A stretch of 64,000 nucleotides of DNA, from NCBI GenBank assembly GCA_052180195.1, contig CP197469.1; one strand, written 5' to 3'. The notes beneath the pieces are model-generated. The model was not told the origin of the DNA. It ran no database searches and saw nothing but the letters and a program-made list of their open reading frames with translations. This DNA comes from Gottfriedia sp002574545. GTDB taxonomy: Bacteria; Bacillota; Bacilli; Bacillales; Bacillaceae_G. Position numbers and translations under genes: made by a program. This document shows, in pieces, positions 27,865 to 36,305 of the stretch (the first letter of the stretch is position 1; the number at the start of each line of letters is the position of its first letter).

Positions 27865-27956
27865 AGGGCCTAATTTTAATAGATGACCATACTGACAATG
27901 AGATGAAGGATAATACCATTTACTGTTGAAGTAATTTGTAGTAAGGAGTGTTTTTG

Positions 27957-28502
27957 ATGATAAATATCATAATAAGAAGGCCGAAAATAGAGGATATGAA
28001 AGAGTTAAATCAATTTTTTAAAATAGTGATTACGGACACTTTTACAAAAGAAGGTATTAGCAATCAAGTGGAAAGTTTGAATGATGAAATCGAAACAAAA
28101 GAAAAATATTTAGAAAATGATTTTGAAAGTAATGGTGAAAAACGATATTTTTTGATTGCTTTAGATAACGAAAAGATTATTGGTTCGATTGAATATGGTC
28201 CAGCAAGTGATCTTATTTTAAACTGTACAAACAATGCATTGAAAGGAATGCCTGAGGTCGGAACTGTATTTGTACATCCGGATTATCAAAAAAATGGTTT
28301 AGGAAATTTATTATTAAATAAGATGTATGTTACTTTAAAGGATAAAGGGATCGAAGAATTTTGTTTAGATAGTGGTTATCGTAATGCCCAAAAAATATGG
28401 AAAAAGAAATTTGGGGAACCTAATTATTTATTAAAGGATTATTGGGAAAAGGGTTATGATCATATGATTTGGAAAATCAAAGTTAATGATATATTAAAAT
28501 AG
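27957..28502 (+). CDS. GNAT-family N-acetyltransferase
   Basis: A 181-aa acetyltransferase. The acetyl-CoA loop is VHPDYQKNGLGNLLLNKM (Q/R-x-x-G-x-G/A form, with N in place of the usual R/G), preceded by the beta-strand MPEVGTVF. The start chosen is ATG 27957, 8 bases after AAGGAG. The substrate is unknown. It has no linked partner: neighbours are small unknown genes and an MraY-like transferase. Confidence 0.85.
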   Translation: MINIIIRRPKIEDMKELNQFFKIVITDTFTKEGISNQVESLNDEIETKEKYLENDFESNGEKRYFLIALDNEKIIGSIEYGPASDLILNCTNNALKGMPEVGTVFVHPDYQKNGLGNLLLNKMYVTLKDKGIEEFCLDSGYRNAQKIWKKKFGEPNYLLKDYWEKGYDHMIWKIKVNDILK

Positions 28503-28707
28503 CAATAAGAATGAGTACAGTGGCGATTTATCAAGTAGGAGGTAAGGTTGGGCGTATTTACGATTCAAAAAGATTATTTCTCCTAATAAATATCGGGGTT
28601 CTTATTACTAGTGACACTGAATTCTTAAATTAAAAATCAGGAAAATAAAGGGAATCACGTGATATTATCGAATTTCTTAATTGAAAATAATCGAAAGGAG
28701 AAAAAAT

Positions 28708-29658
28708 TTGATATCCTCACTCGTACCTGCTTTGATCACTTTTATTTTGGTAAGTATTCTTTCACCTTTTTTAATTGCTACGTTAAGAAGACTAAAGTTG
28801 ACTCAACCGATAAGAGCGGAATTACCTGTTGAACACCATAATAAAAAGGGCACTCCTTTAATGCTTGGAAGTATATTTTTGATTGGTACTTTAGTAGCTT
28901 TCCTTAATTATTCAAGTCCTCTTATGCTTTTTTTAGTTGGAACCTTTATTTTATTTAGTGTCGTTGGTTTTCTTGATGACTTCCAGAAAGCATCAAAACA
29001 GGATCCAGGAGGAATATCAGCTAAAACTAAACTAGTTTTTCAATTTTCTTTTACTATTTTTTTACTGATTGTGTTAATCAACTTTTTTCAATTAGACACA
29101 ACCTTTCGGATTACGGATTCTATCAATATCGTTTTACCATTATGGTTGTATTTGACTCTAATCACTTTATTTATTGTTGGATCAGCTAATGCTATTAATT
29201 TTACTGACGGGATGGATGGGCTTCTTGGTATGGTATCAATCCCTACCTTCTTTTTCTTTTTTTTGATTTCAGATCATATTGAAGTGAAAATTTTTAGTCT
29301 TATAATGATTGCTAGTTTAGCTGGTTTTTTAATTTATAACTTATACCCAGCTAAGGCTTTTATGGGTGACACAGGTTCAATGGCAATTGGTGGTTCTTTA
29401 TCATTTTTAGCGATAATTGAAAAAGTAGAAATCTTGATTCCGTTATTGTTTTTTATTTATTTAGCTGAACAGTTTTCTGTTATTTTTCAAGTTTTCTACT
29501 TTAAAAGAACAAAAAAAAGATTATTTCTTTTGGCCCCAATCCATTTTCATTATGGAATTAAATATGGTTGGTCAGAAAATATTATAGTCATGAATTTTAC
29601 GATTGTTTCTTGGACAGGTTCTTTTTTAAGCTACTTATATGTTTATTTTATGATGTAA
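28708..29658 (+). CDS. MraY/WecA-like polyprenyl-phosphate sugar-1-phosphate transferase
   Basis: A 316-aa polytopic membrane protein (about nine to ten helices) of the phospho-MurNAc-pentapeptide transferase family. Motifs are VGFLDDFQKASKQ (DDxxK), SANAINFTDGMDGLLG (NxxNxxDGxDG), KAFMGDTGSMAIGG and the MraY-type LAPIHFHYGIKYGWSE, where MraY usually has HHHFE. It lies far from the dcw cluster, so it is probably a second, specialised MraY. I chose the TTG at 28708, 8 bases after AAAGGAG; an upstream in-frame TTG at 28681 lacks a ribosome site. Confidence 0.85.
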   Translation: MISSLVPALITFILVSILSPFLIATLRRLKLTQPIRAELPVEHHNKKGTPLMLGSIFLIGTLVAFLNYSSPLMLFLVGTFILFSVVGFLDDFQKASKQDPGGISAKTKLVFQFSFTIFLLIVLINFFQLDTTFRITDSINIVLPLWLYLTLITLFIVGSANAINFTDGMDGLLGMVSIPTFFFFFLISDHIEVKIFSLIMIASLAGFLIYNLYPAKAFMGDTGSMAIGGSLSFLAIIEKVEILIPLLFFIYLAEQFSVIFQVFYFKRTKKRLFLLAPIHFHYGIKYGWSENIIVMNFTIVSWTGSFLSYLYVYFMM

Positions 29659-29680
29659 ACAAAAATGCAAAAATTTATAA

Positions 29681-29712
29681 CTGAAGAGGATCCTTTCATG
29701 GATCCTCTTCAG
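29681..29712. repeat. Perfect 13-bp hairpin with GGATCC core, copy 1
   Basis: CTGAAGAGGATCC/GGATCCTCTTCAG with a TTTCAT loop, just after the MraY-like gene. It lacks a T tail on the plus strand. A near-identical hairpin occurs at 30139-30168. Confidence 0.75.
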
Positions 29713-30003
29713 TGTGTTGAAATATATTGTAGTCAATTGGAACATTAACTGAATTTCAAGGAAAAATAGTCTATTTATTATTTATGTGTCCTTTTATTGA
29801 TAATTGATATTGGTTGAAATATAAATGTTTTAATTAACTGATTAAGATTTAATAGGTCATCTTTTTGACAGTGAATATTTGTAAAGATATGAAAGTCGCC
29901 ATCATGAGTTTCGATTTGAATTTGATTAATAAAGTGTAATTCATCGTTCAATTGAGTATTCTAATTCTATTATTTTTAGATTATTATTTTTCATAAAGAA
30001 AAT
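29713..30003. other. Gene-poor stretch; one weak minus-strand ORF
   Basis: No supported gene on the plus strand. On the minus strand 29778-29951 is a 57-codon frame starting with TTG (MNDELHFINQIQIETHDG...) that lacks a ribosome site. Its composition is protein-like, and it may be a remnant. Confidence 0.4.
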
Positions 30004-30082
30004 GATTGGAGACCCCGCAAGGCAATGCCGAGGAGGCTCAGGTCTCGCCCCATGGAAAGCGAGCAACCTGTAGTGGAAATCA
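30004..30082 (+). repeat. REP-like Bacillaceae repeat, copy 1
   Basis: A GC-richer island in AT-rich DNA. Its 37-base core (30044-30080) is repeated at 36001-36037 in opposite orientation with one mismatch; the core contains the internal dyad CTCGC/GCGAG. Similar elements (GGAAAGCGAGCAACCTG type) are common intergenic repeats in Bacillaceae. An apparent small ORF through it is not a gene. Confidence 0.8.
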
Positions 30083-30138
30083 CTGAAACACAACTTACTT
30101 ATCAAGATTTAATTGACAAATTCTTTTTTCAACAGCGT

Positions 30139-30168
30139 GAAGAGGATCCTTTGATGGATCCTCTTTTT
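30139..30168 (+). terminator. GGATCC hairpin copy 2, terminator form
   Basis: GAAGAGGATCC/GGATCCTCTTT with loop TTTGAT followed by TTTTAT. It differs from copy 1 mainly in having a T tail. Confidence 0.65.
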
Positions 30169-30397
30169 ATGTTTCAAAGGGTTTTATGGTCAACTTCCAC
30201 AATTGAGAATCCTATATTGGAAATCAACATATAAAGCGCTTTATTATTTTAACAATTGATTTTTCAAAATGAATAAAATTATTCAAATATACTACTATTA
30301 CCAGCTTTCTTTTTTGCGTAACGCACATTGTATATTGTAGAATAACGTTATATACTTAAGTAATGTGTGGACGCTCGAGAAGAAAGGAGATTGTTTC

Positions 30398-31927
30398 ATG
30401 AATGAACAACAACGCCTTCAAGGCACTAATATAAATAATACAAAAGATAAAAATGATAAAGATTATAGTAAATATTTTGAAAAAGTTTACCAAGCTCCAT
30501 CTTTAGCTGATGCAAAGCGTAGAGGTAAAGAAGAAGTTACGTATGATCGTGGTTTCGAAATTCCTGAAGAAATGAGAAATTCTGGTGTTGGTAAGAAATT
30601 CTTAATCCGTACTTATGGTTGTCAAATGAACGAGCATGACACAGAAGTTATGGCAGGTATTTTAACGACAATGGGTTATGAAGTTGCTACTTCAGCTGAA
30701 GATGCTGATATTATTCTATTAAACACATGTGCTATTAGAGAAAATGCTGAAAATAAAGTGTTTGGTGAAATTGGTCACTTAAAACCGTTAAAACTTCAAA
30801 GACCAGATTTATTAATTGGTATTTGTGGATGTATGTCTCAAGAAGAAGCAGTTGTTAATCGAATCTTACAAAAACATTCATTTATCGATATGGTATTTGG
30901 TACACATAATATTCATAGATTACCATTTATTATTCAAGAAGCGATGTTCAGTAAAGAAATGGTGATTGAAGTATGGTCAAAAGAAGGGGATGTAATTGAG
31001 AACCTTCCTAAAGTACGTCGTGGTGAAATTAAAGCTTGGGTTAATATTATGTATGGCTGTGATAAATTCTGTACGTACTGTATTGTTCCATACACACGTG
31101 GTAAAGAACGTAGTCGTCAACCAGAAGATATCATAAATGAAGTTCGTGAATTAGCTAGACTAGGCTACAAAGAAGTTACATTATTAGGTCAAAATGTTAA
31201 TGCTTATGGGAAAGATTTAAATGATGGTAAATATGGATTAGGTCATTTAATGGATGAAATCCGTAAAATTGGCATCCCACGTGTTCGTTTTACAACAAGT
31301 CACCCACGTGATTTTGATGATCATTTAATAGAAGTATTAGCAAAAGGTGGTAACTTAATGCCACATATTCATTTACCAGTTCAATCTGGTAGCTCTGAAG
31401 TTCTAAAACTAATGTCACGTAAATATGATCGTGAACAATATTTAGAACTTGTAAGAAAATTAAAAACGGCAATGCCACATATTTCGTTTACAACTGATAT
31501 CATTGTTGGATTCCCGAATGAAACGGATGAGCAATTCGAAGAAACGATGACATTATATGAAGAAGTTGGTTTTGATTTAGCATTTACATTCATTTATTCA
31601 CCACGTGAAGGTACACCGGCTGCAAAAATGGTGGATAATGTACCAGAGAGTGTCAAAAAGGAAAGATTACAACGTCTTAACAATCTAGTGAATGAAAAAT
31701 CTGCTGAATTTAATAAACGTTTTGAAGGGCAAGTCCTTGATGTATTAGTAGAAGGAGAAAGCAAGAAAAACCCTGATGTACTTGCTGGGTATACTCCTTA
31801 TAATAAACTTGTAAACTTTAGAGGTCCTAAATCAATCGTTGGTCAAATTGTAAAAGTAAAAATTACAAAAGCTAAAACTTGGTCATTAGATGGTGAACTA
31901 GTAGAAGAAACAGTTGAGGTGCTATAA
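30398..31927 (+). CDS. miaB: tRNA-2-methylthio-N6-dimethylallyladenosine synthase
   Basis: A 509-aa radical-SAM methylthiotransferase acting on i6A37 of tRNAs. The N-terminal UPF0004 domain has TYGCQMNEHDTE, LLNTCAIRENAE and ICGCMSQ (auxiliary cluster cysteines). The radical-SAM motif is Cys221-x3-Cys225-x2-Cys228 (GCDKFCTYC). A C-terminal TRAM domain follows. I chose the ATG at 30398, 8 bases after AAAGGAG; upstream in-frame GTG codons precede that site. Length equals B. subtilis MiaB (YmcB). The stop overlaps the ricA start by one base. Confidence 0.96.
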   Translation: MNEQQRLQGTNINNTKDKNDKDYSKYFEKVYQAPSLADAKRRGKEEVTYDRGFEIPEEMRNSGVGKKFLIRTYGCQMNEHDTEVMAGILTTMGYEVATSAEDADIILLNTCAIRENAENKVFGEIGHLKPLKLQRPDLLIGICGCMSQEEAVVNRILQKHSFIDMVFGTHNIHRLPFIIQEAMFSKEMVIEVWSKEGDVIENLPKVRRGEIKAWVNIMYGCDKFCTYCIVPYTRGKERSRQPEDIINEVRELARLGYKEVTLLGQNVNAYGKDLNDGKYGLGHLMDEIRKIGIPRVRFTTSHPRDFDDHLIEVLAKGGNLMPHIHLPVQSGSSEVLKLMSRKYDREQYLELVRKLKTAMPHISFTTDIIVGFPNETDEQFEETMTLYEEVGFDLAFTFIYSPREGTPAAKMVDNVPESVKKERLQRLNNLVNEKSAEFNKRFEGQVLDVLVEGESKKNPDVLAGYTPYNKLVNFRGPKSIVGQIVKVKITKAKTWSLDGELVEETVEVL

Positions 31928-32373
31928 TGGGAAAATATACAAAAACTGATATCGTTGAACGCGCAAAAGAATTAGCAGTAATGATTTCTGAAACAGAAGA
32001 AGTAGACTTTTTTAAACGTGCTGAAGCGCAAATTAACGAGAGTGAAACTGTAAGAACTTATATTGAAGAAATTAAGTCATTACAAAAACAAGCAGTTAAT
32101 TTAGAGCACTGGGGTAAGAAAGAAGCTCTTAAAAAGGTTGAACAAGAACTTGAAGAATTGAACGAAAAACTAGAATCAATTCCAGTTGTACAAGAATTCC
32201 AATCTTCACAAGTAGAGGTTAATGATTTACTTCAATTAATCGCTCACACGATCTCAAATGGTGTAACCGACGAGATCATTAAGTCAACAGGTGGTAACTT
32301 ATTAAGCGGTGAGACAGGTTCAAAAGTAGCTCATGGACCGGATGCTTGCAAAACAGATAGCTGCGGTCATTAA
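31927..32373 (+). CDS. ricA: RicA (YmcA), RicAFT complex subunit
   Basis: A 148-aa YlbF/YmcA-family helical protein. B. subtilis RicA forms an Fe-S-containing complex with RicF and RicT that affects biofilm formation, competence, sporulation and RNase Y-dependent mRNA processing. The C-terminal tail DACKTDSCGH provides the cysteines expected for cluster binding. It is translationally coupled to miaB (ATAATG overlap), as in B. subtilis ymcB-ymcA. Confidence 0.93.
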   Translation: MGKYTKTDIVERAKELAVMISETEEVDFFKRAEAQINESETVRTYIEEIKSLQKQAVNLEHWGKKEALKKVEQELEELNEKLESIPVVQEFQSSQVEVNDLLQLIAHTISNGVTDEIIKSTGGNLLSGETGSKVAHGPDACKTDSCGH

Positions 32374-32374
32374 T

Positions 32375-32424
32375 AAAAAAGACTCAAGGAAGCAATTAAT
32401 TTTGCGACCTTGAGTCTTTTTTTT
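32375..32424 (+). terminator. miaB-ricA terminator
   Basis: AAAAGACTCAAGG/CCTTGAGTCTTTT long stem with 18-base loop and T8 tail. Confidence 0.92.
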
Positions 32425-32644
32425 ATGTAAGGCTAATAAAGTAATAACTAAATAGCCTAATTATCATATTTTTATGTTTATTTTTTAATTTCTTCAAAAT
32501 AGAGTCAACTTTATTAGGCTGTCGTCATACAATTTATCATCACATGTTTTTTTAACTTGTATAAAAGAATTTTCATGTCATTAACACATTCCGCATATGT
32601 CACGCATAGAATGAAATGAAAATGGAACGAGGAGGGTCACACCT

Positions 32645-33190
32645 ATGTCTGAACGCGAACATAGAGAGATTATAACGAAGGCAGTCGTAGGAAGAGGCAA
32701 GAAATATAACAAAGTCACACATACAATCACACCAAATCATACTCCATCAAGTATTTTAGGCTGCTGGGTTATAAACCATGTATATGATGCAAAAAAATGT
32801 AAAGATGGGGTAGAAGTATCTGGTAAATATGATATTAATATTTGGTACTCCTATGGTGACAATACGAAAACAGAAGTAGTACCTGAAGCTGTTAAGTATA
32901 ATGAAGTCGTAAAATTAAGACACAGAGATGAAAATTTTACTGGCGAAGATTGTGAAGTAATTGCTAGATCATTAAAACATCCAAATTGTTTAGATGCAAT
33001 TATATCTCCAAATGGTAATCGATTTATTGTGACTGTAGAAAAAGAAGTATTAGTTGAAGTTGTAGGTGAAACGAAAATAGTTGTTCTTGTTGCACCGCAT
33101 GGTGTACATGACGATGATGATTTCTTTGACGTAGATGATGAGTTTGAAGATTTAGATCCTGATTTTGTTTTAGAGGGCGAAGAAGAATAG
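32645..33190 (+). CDS. cotE: Spore outer-coat morphogenetic protein CotE
   Basis: A 181-aa protein that directs assembly of the outer spore coat. The family sequence REIITKAVVGRGKKYNKVTH at the N terminus, SSILGCWVINH in the centre and the very acidic C-terminal tail (DDDDFFDVDDEFEDLDPD) are characteristic. GAGGAGG precedes the ATG. The upstream region has CATATGTCA and CATAGAATG, which resemble -10 elements of mother-cell sigma factors, but I see no convincing -35, so regulation by sigma-E/sigma-K is inferred from the family only. Confidence 0.96.
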   Translation: MSEREHREIITKAVVGRGKKYNKVTHTITPNHTPSSILGCWVINHVYDAKKCKDGVEVSGKYDINIWYSYGDNTKTEVVPEAVKYNEVVKLRHRDENFTGEDCEVIARSLKHPNCLDAIISPNGNRFIVTVEKEVLVEVVGETKIVVLVAPHGVHDDDDFFDVDDEFEDLDPDFVLEGEEE

Positions 33191-33342
33191 TCTAGGCTAG
33201 GGAGGTGATACTTCCTAGCTTTTTTGTTTTATTAGGATTTTGCATCCTATAAGTTTTCTTTTTCTTAACTTTCGAACTTTCCAAGCCTTTTCGCAAAATA
33301 TGATATAATATGCGAAGAAAGTTTTTTGATGGAGTGGATAGA

Positions 33343-35988
33343 ATGGCAACTTATACGCCAATGATTGAGCAATATTTAAATATAAAGAAAAATTACCAAG
33401 ATGCATTTTTATTTTTTAGACTTGGTGATTTTTATGAAATGTTTTTTGAGGATGCAATTAAGGCATCTCAAGTTTTAGAGATTACTTTAACCGGACGAGC
33501 AGGAGGAACTGATGAACGAATTCCAATGTGTGGGGTACCTTTCCATTCTGCTGCTGGATATATAGAACAATTAGTTGAAAAAGGATATAAAGTTGCTATT
33601 TGTGAACAAGTCGAAGATCCAACAGTCGCAAAAGGAGTCGTTAAAAGAGAGGTTGTTCAATTGATTACGCCAGGGACGCAAATGGAAGGTAGATCAATTG
33701 ACGAAAAGCAAAATCATTATATCTCAACATTATCAGAAGTATCACCAAGCTCATATGCTTTAGCTTGGATTGATTTGACGACTGGTGAAGGCAATGCTTT
33801 ATTACTTAACGGTTCAATAGAAGAAGCAGTTTTAAAAATTGCAGCAACTGGAACAAAAGAAGTAGTCGTAAATGAAGATTTTTCATCTAAAGCAATCCAA
33901 ACACTTGAAAAAAGTTTTTCAATTACCGTTTCGTTTGAGGAGAACGATCGTTTATCAGAGGAGTTTACAAATGTTGTAAAATCTATTGATCAAACAAGTT
34001 TAAAAGCTACTGCTGCAAGATTATTAAATTATTTATCAAGAACACAAAAACGAACACTTTCTCATCTTCAAGAAATAGTCGTTATTCATCAACATGATTT
34101 TTTAAATATGGACATGTATTCGATGAGAAATCTTGAATTAGTTGAAACTCAACGTTCAAAAAACAAACAAGGTTCTTTGAATTGGTTATTAGATGAAACG
34201 AAAACAGCAATGGGTGGCCGACTACTTAAAAAATGGATTCAACGTCCACTAGTAAGTACGAAACAAATCGAGCATCGTTTGACGATTGTGGAATTACTAA
34301 TGGAAAACTATTTTATCCGTGAAGACCTGAAGGAGTTATTAAAAGATGTATATGATTTAGAGCGTTTAGCTGGTAAAGTCTCATTTGGTAATGTAAATGC
34401 AAGAGATTTATTACAACTAAAACGTTCACTTCAAACAGTACCTTCAATTATTCATGCTTTAAAATCAATTAATCATGAAACGATCGATGAGCTAATTAAT
34501 CAAATCGATCCATGTGAAGAGCTTCAAGTTCTTTTAGAGAATGCAATTATTGAAGATGCGCCTTTATCTATTAAAGAAGGAAACATTATTAAAGATGGAT
34601 TCCATAAAACATTAGATGAATATCGATTCATTAGTAAGAACGGTAAAAATTGGCTAATGGAATTGGAACAAAGAGAAAGAGAAATTACGGGGATTAAGTC
34701 GTTAAAAATTGGATACAATCGAATCTTTGGATACTATATTGAGGTTACTAGATCAAATATTAGTCAAATTCCAGAAGGCCGTTACGAACGTAAACAAACG
34801 TTAGCGAATGCAGAACGATTTATAACAAATGAGCTAAAAGAAAAAGAAACAATGATTCTTGAAGCTGAAGAAAAAATGATTGGATTGGAATATGAGTTAT
34901 TTATTTCAATAAGAGAACAAGTAAAACAATATTTATCTAGACTTCAAACATTAGGGCAAGTAATTAGTCAAATTGACGTTTTACAAAGTTTTTCTGTAGT
35001 AAGTGAAAAAAATGGATATGTAAGACCAACATTCACAGAACAAAGAGAATATATCGTGAAGAACGGAAGACATCCAGTAGTTGAAAAGGTACTTCTAGGT
35101 TCAGAGTATATTCCGAATGATACAAATTTAGATGTTGATACTCATCAATTTTTAATTACAGGACCAAATATGGCTGGTAAGAGTACGTATATGAAACAAG
35201 TTGCTTTAATAAGTATATTAGCTCAAATTGGATGCTATGTACCTGCTGAATATGCGAAATTACCTATTTTTGATCAAATTTTCACTAGAATTGGTGCTGC
35301 AGATGATTTAATTTCTGGGCAGAGTACTTTTATGGTCGAAATGTTAGAAGCTAATTATGCAATCACGAATGCAACAGAAAAAAGTTTAATCTTATTTGAT
35401 GAAATTGGTAGAGGAACATCAACATATGATGGAATGGCTTTAGCGCAATCGATGATTGAATATATACATGATCATATAGGAGCAAAAACGCTGTTTTCTA
35501 CTCACTATCATGAATTGACGGTATTAGCAAATCAACTTAAGTATTTAAAAAATATTCACGTAGCAGCAAAAGAGCAAGATGGAAAAGTATTATTCCTTCA
35601 TAAAATCTTTGAAGGTGCAGCGGATCAAAGCTACGGTATCCACGTTGCCGAATTAGCCAATCTTCCGAAAGAGGTAATTACTCGGGCAAAAGAACTATTA
35701 AATGATTTAGAATCAACTAATCATTCGTTTGTTAAAGAAGAAATTGAAGTTGCAGAAAAAGAGAATGCAGATAGTAAAGTACCTATAAAAGAAATTGTTC
35801 AAACAATAGACAAAGAGGATGCTGAATCTCAGTTAAGCTTATTTGACGATCATCAACCAGTCGTTAAAGAAGTTGTTAAAAACCATCCTGTCATTGATCA
35901 ATTAAAAGGAATCAATATACTAGAATTAAATCCAATGGAAGCATTTAATTTACTATATGAACTTCAAAAGCAAGTTAAAAAATATTAA
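33343..35988 (+). CDS. mutS: DNA mismatch repair protein MutS
   Basis: An 881-aa mismatch sensor. The N-terminal mismatch-binding domain contains the Phe-x-Glu motif in RLGDFYEMFFEDA. The C-terminal ABC ATPase has Walker A GPNMAGKST (about 607-615), STFMVEMLE and LFDEIGRGTSTYDG. The C terminus includes the clamp/MutL interaction tail QLSLFDDH. The ATG at 33343 has GGAGTGG upstream; the ATG at 33310 overlaps a TATAAT-like -10 and is likely too early. mutS-mutL pairing after cotE is conserved. Confidence 0.96.
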   Translation: MATYTPMIEQYLNIKKNYQDAFLFFRLGDFYEMFFEDAIKASQVLEITLTGRAGGTDERIPMCGVPFHSAAGYIEQLVEKGYKVAICEQVEDPTVAKGVVKREVVQLITPGTQMEGRSIDEKQNHYISTLSEVSPSSYALAWIDLTTGEGNALLLNGSIEEAVLKIAATGTKEVVVNEDFSSKAIQTLEKSFSITVSFEENDRLSEEFTNVVKSIDQTSLKATAARLLNYLSRTQKRTLSHLQEIVVIHQHDFLNMDMYSMRNLELVETQRSKNKQGSLNWLLDETKTAMGGRLLKKWIQRPLVSTKQIEHRLTIVELLMENYFIREDLKELLKDVYDLERLAGKVSFGNVNARDLLQLKRSLQTVPSIIHALKSINHETIDELINQIDPCEELQVLLENAIIEDAPLSIKEGNIIKDGFHKTLDEYRFISKNGKNWLMELEQREREITGIKSLKIGYNRIFGYYIEVTRSNISQIPEGRYERKQTLANAERFITNELKEKETMILEAEEKMIGLEYELFISIREQVKQYLSRLQTLGQVISQIDVLQSFSVVSEKNGYVRPTFTEQREYIVKNGRHPVVEKVLLGSEYIPNDTNLDVDTHQFLITGPNMAGKSTYMKQVALISILAQIGCYVPAEYAKLPIFDQIFTRIGAADDLISGQSTFMVEMLEANYAITNATEKSLILFDEIGRGTSTYDGMALAQSMIEYIHDHIGAKTLFSTHYHELTVLANQLKYLKNIHVAAKEQDGKVLFLHKIFEGAADQSYGIHVAELANLPKEVITRAKELLNDLESTNHSFVKEEIEVAEKENADSKVPIKEIVQTIDKEDAESQLSLFDDHQPVVKEVVKNHPVIDQLKGINILELNPMEAFNLLYELQKQVKKY

Positions 35989-36000
35989 TAGGTAATAAGT

Positions 36001-36090
36001 ATTTCTACTACAGGTTGCTCGCTTTCCATGGGGCGAGGTTCCTTTAGCCTCCTTTCCCATTGAAGCCTGGCAACCTTTCGTTCCAATCAA
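36001..36090 (-). repeat. REP-like Bacillaceae repeat, copy 2 (inverted)
   Basis: The reverse complement of 36001-36037 matches 30044-30080 at 36 of 37 positions, and the flanks are related (GGAGGCT, TTGATTGGA). It lies right after mutS. Together with copy 1 it brackets miaB-ricA-cotE-mutS as a 6-kb inverted pair. Confidence 0.8.
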
Positions 36091-36126
36091 TTTCTATATG
36101 ATCAATAATGATCTTAAAAACAATAG

Positions 36127-36170
36127 TCAATTAAACGAATGAATTACATTTTATTCATTCGTTTAATTGA
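36127..36170. repeat. Perfect 18-bp inverted repeat between mutS and mutL
   Basis: TCAATTAAACGAATGAAT and its exact complement are separated by 8 bases (TACATTTT). With no T tail it may be an RNA stability hairpin or a bidirectional weak terminator. Confidence 0.7.
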
Positions 36171-36305
36171 AACCTATTATGACGACATCGACATTCACAT
36201 TTTTACAAATAAGTTTATACTAGTCAGTTAAAATATTTATATTTCAACACTCATACTATAACTTTTCTTAATGTATAGTATTCTATTTAGAGAGGAGGTT
36301 CACTA

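Noticed and set aside
28511..28633. 40-codon plus-strand ORF (MSTVAIYQVGGKVGRIYD...)
   Set aside because: No ribosome site and no recognisable relatives; likely chance in the leader of the MraY-like gene.
30025..30234. 69-codon plus-strand ORF (MPRRLRSRPMESEQPV...)
   Set aside because: Its first third is simply the REP-like repeat read as protein; no ribosome site, and the end runs through the duplicated hairpin.
33310..33342. 11-codon upstream extension of mutS
   Set aside because: The ATG overlaps a TATAAT element and lacks a ribosome site; ATG 33343 has GGAGTGG and matches the family start.
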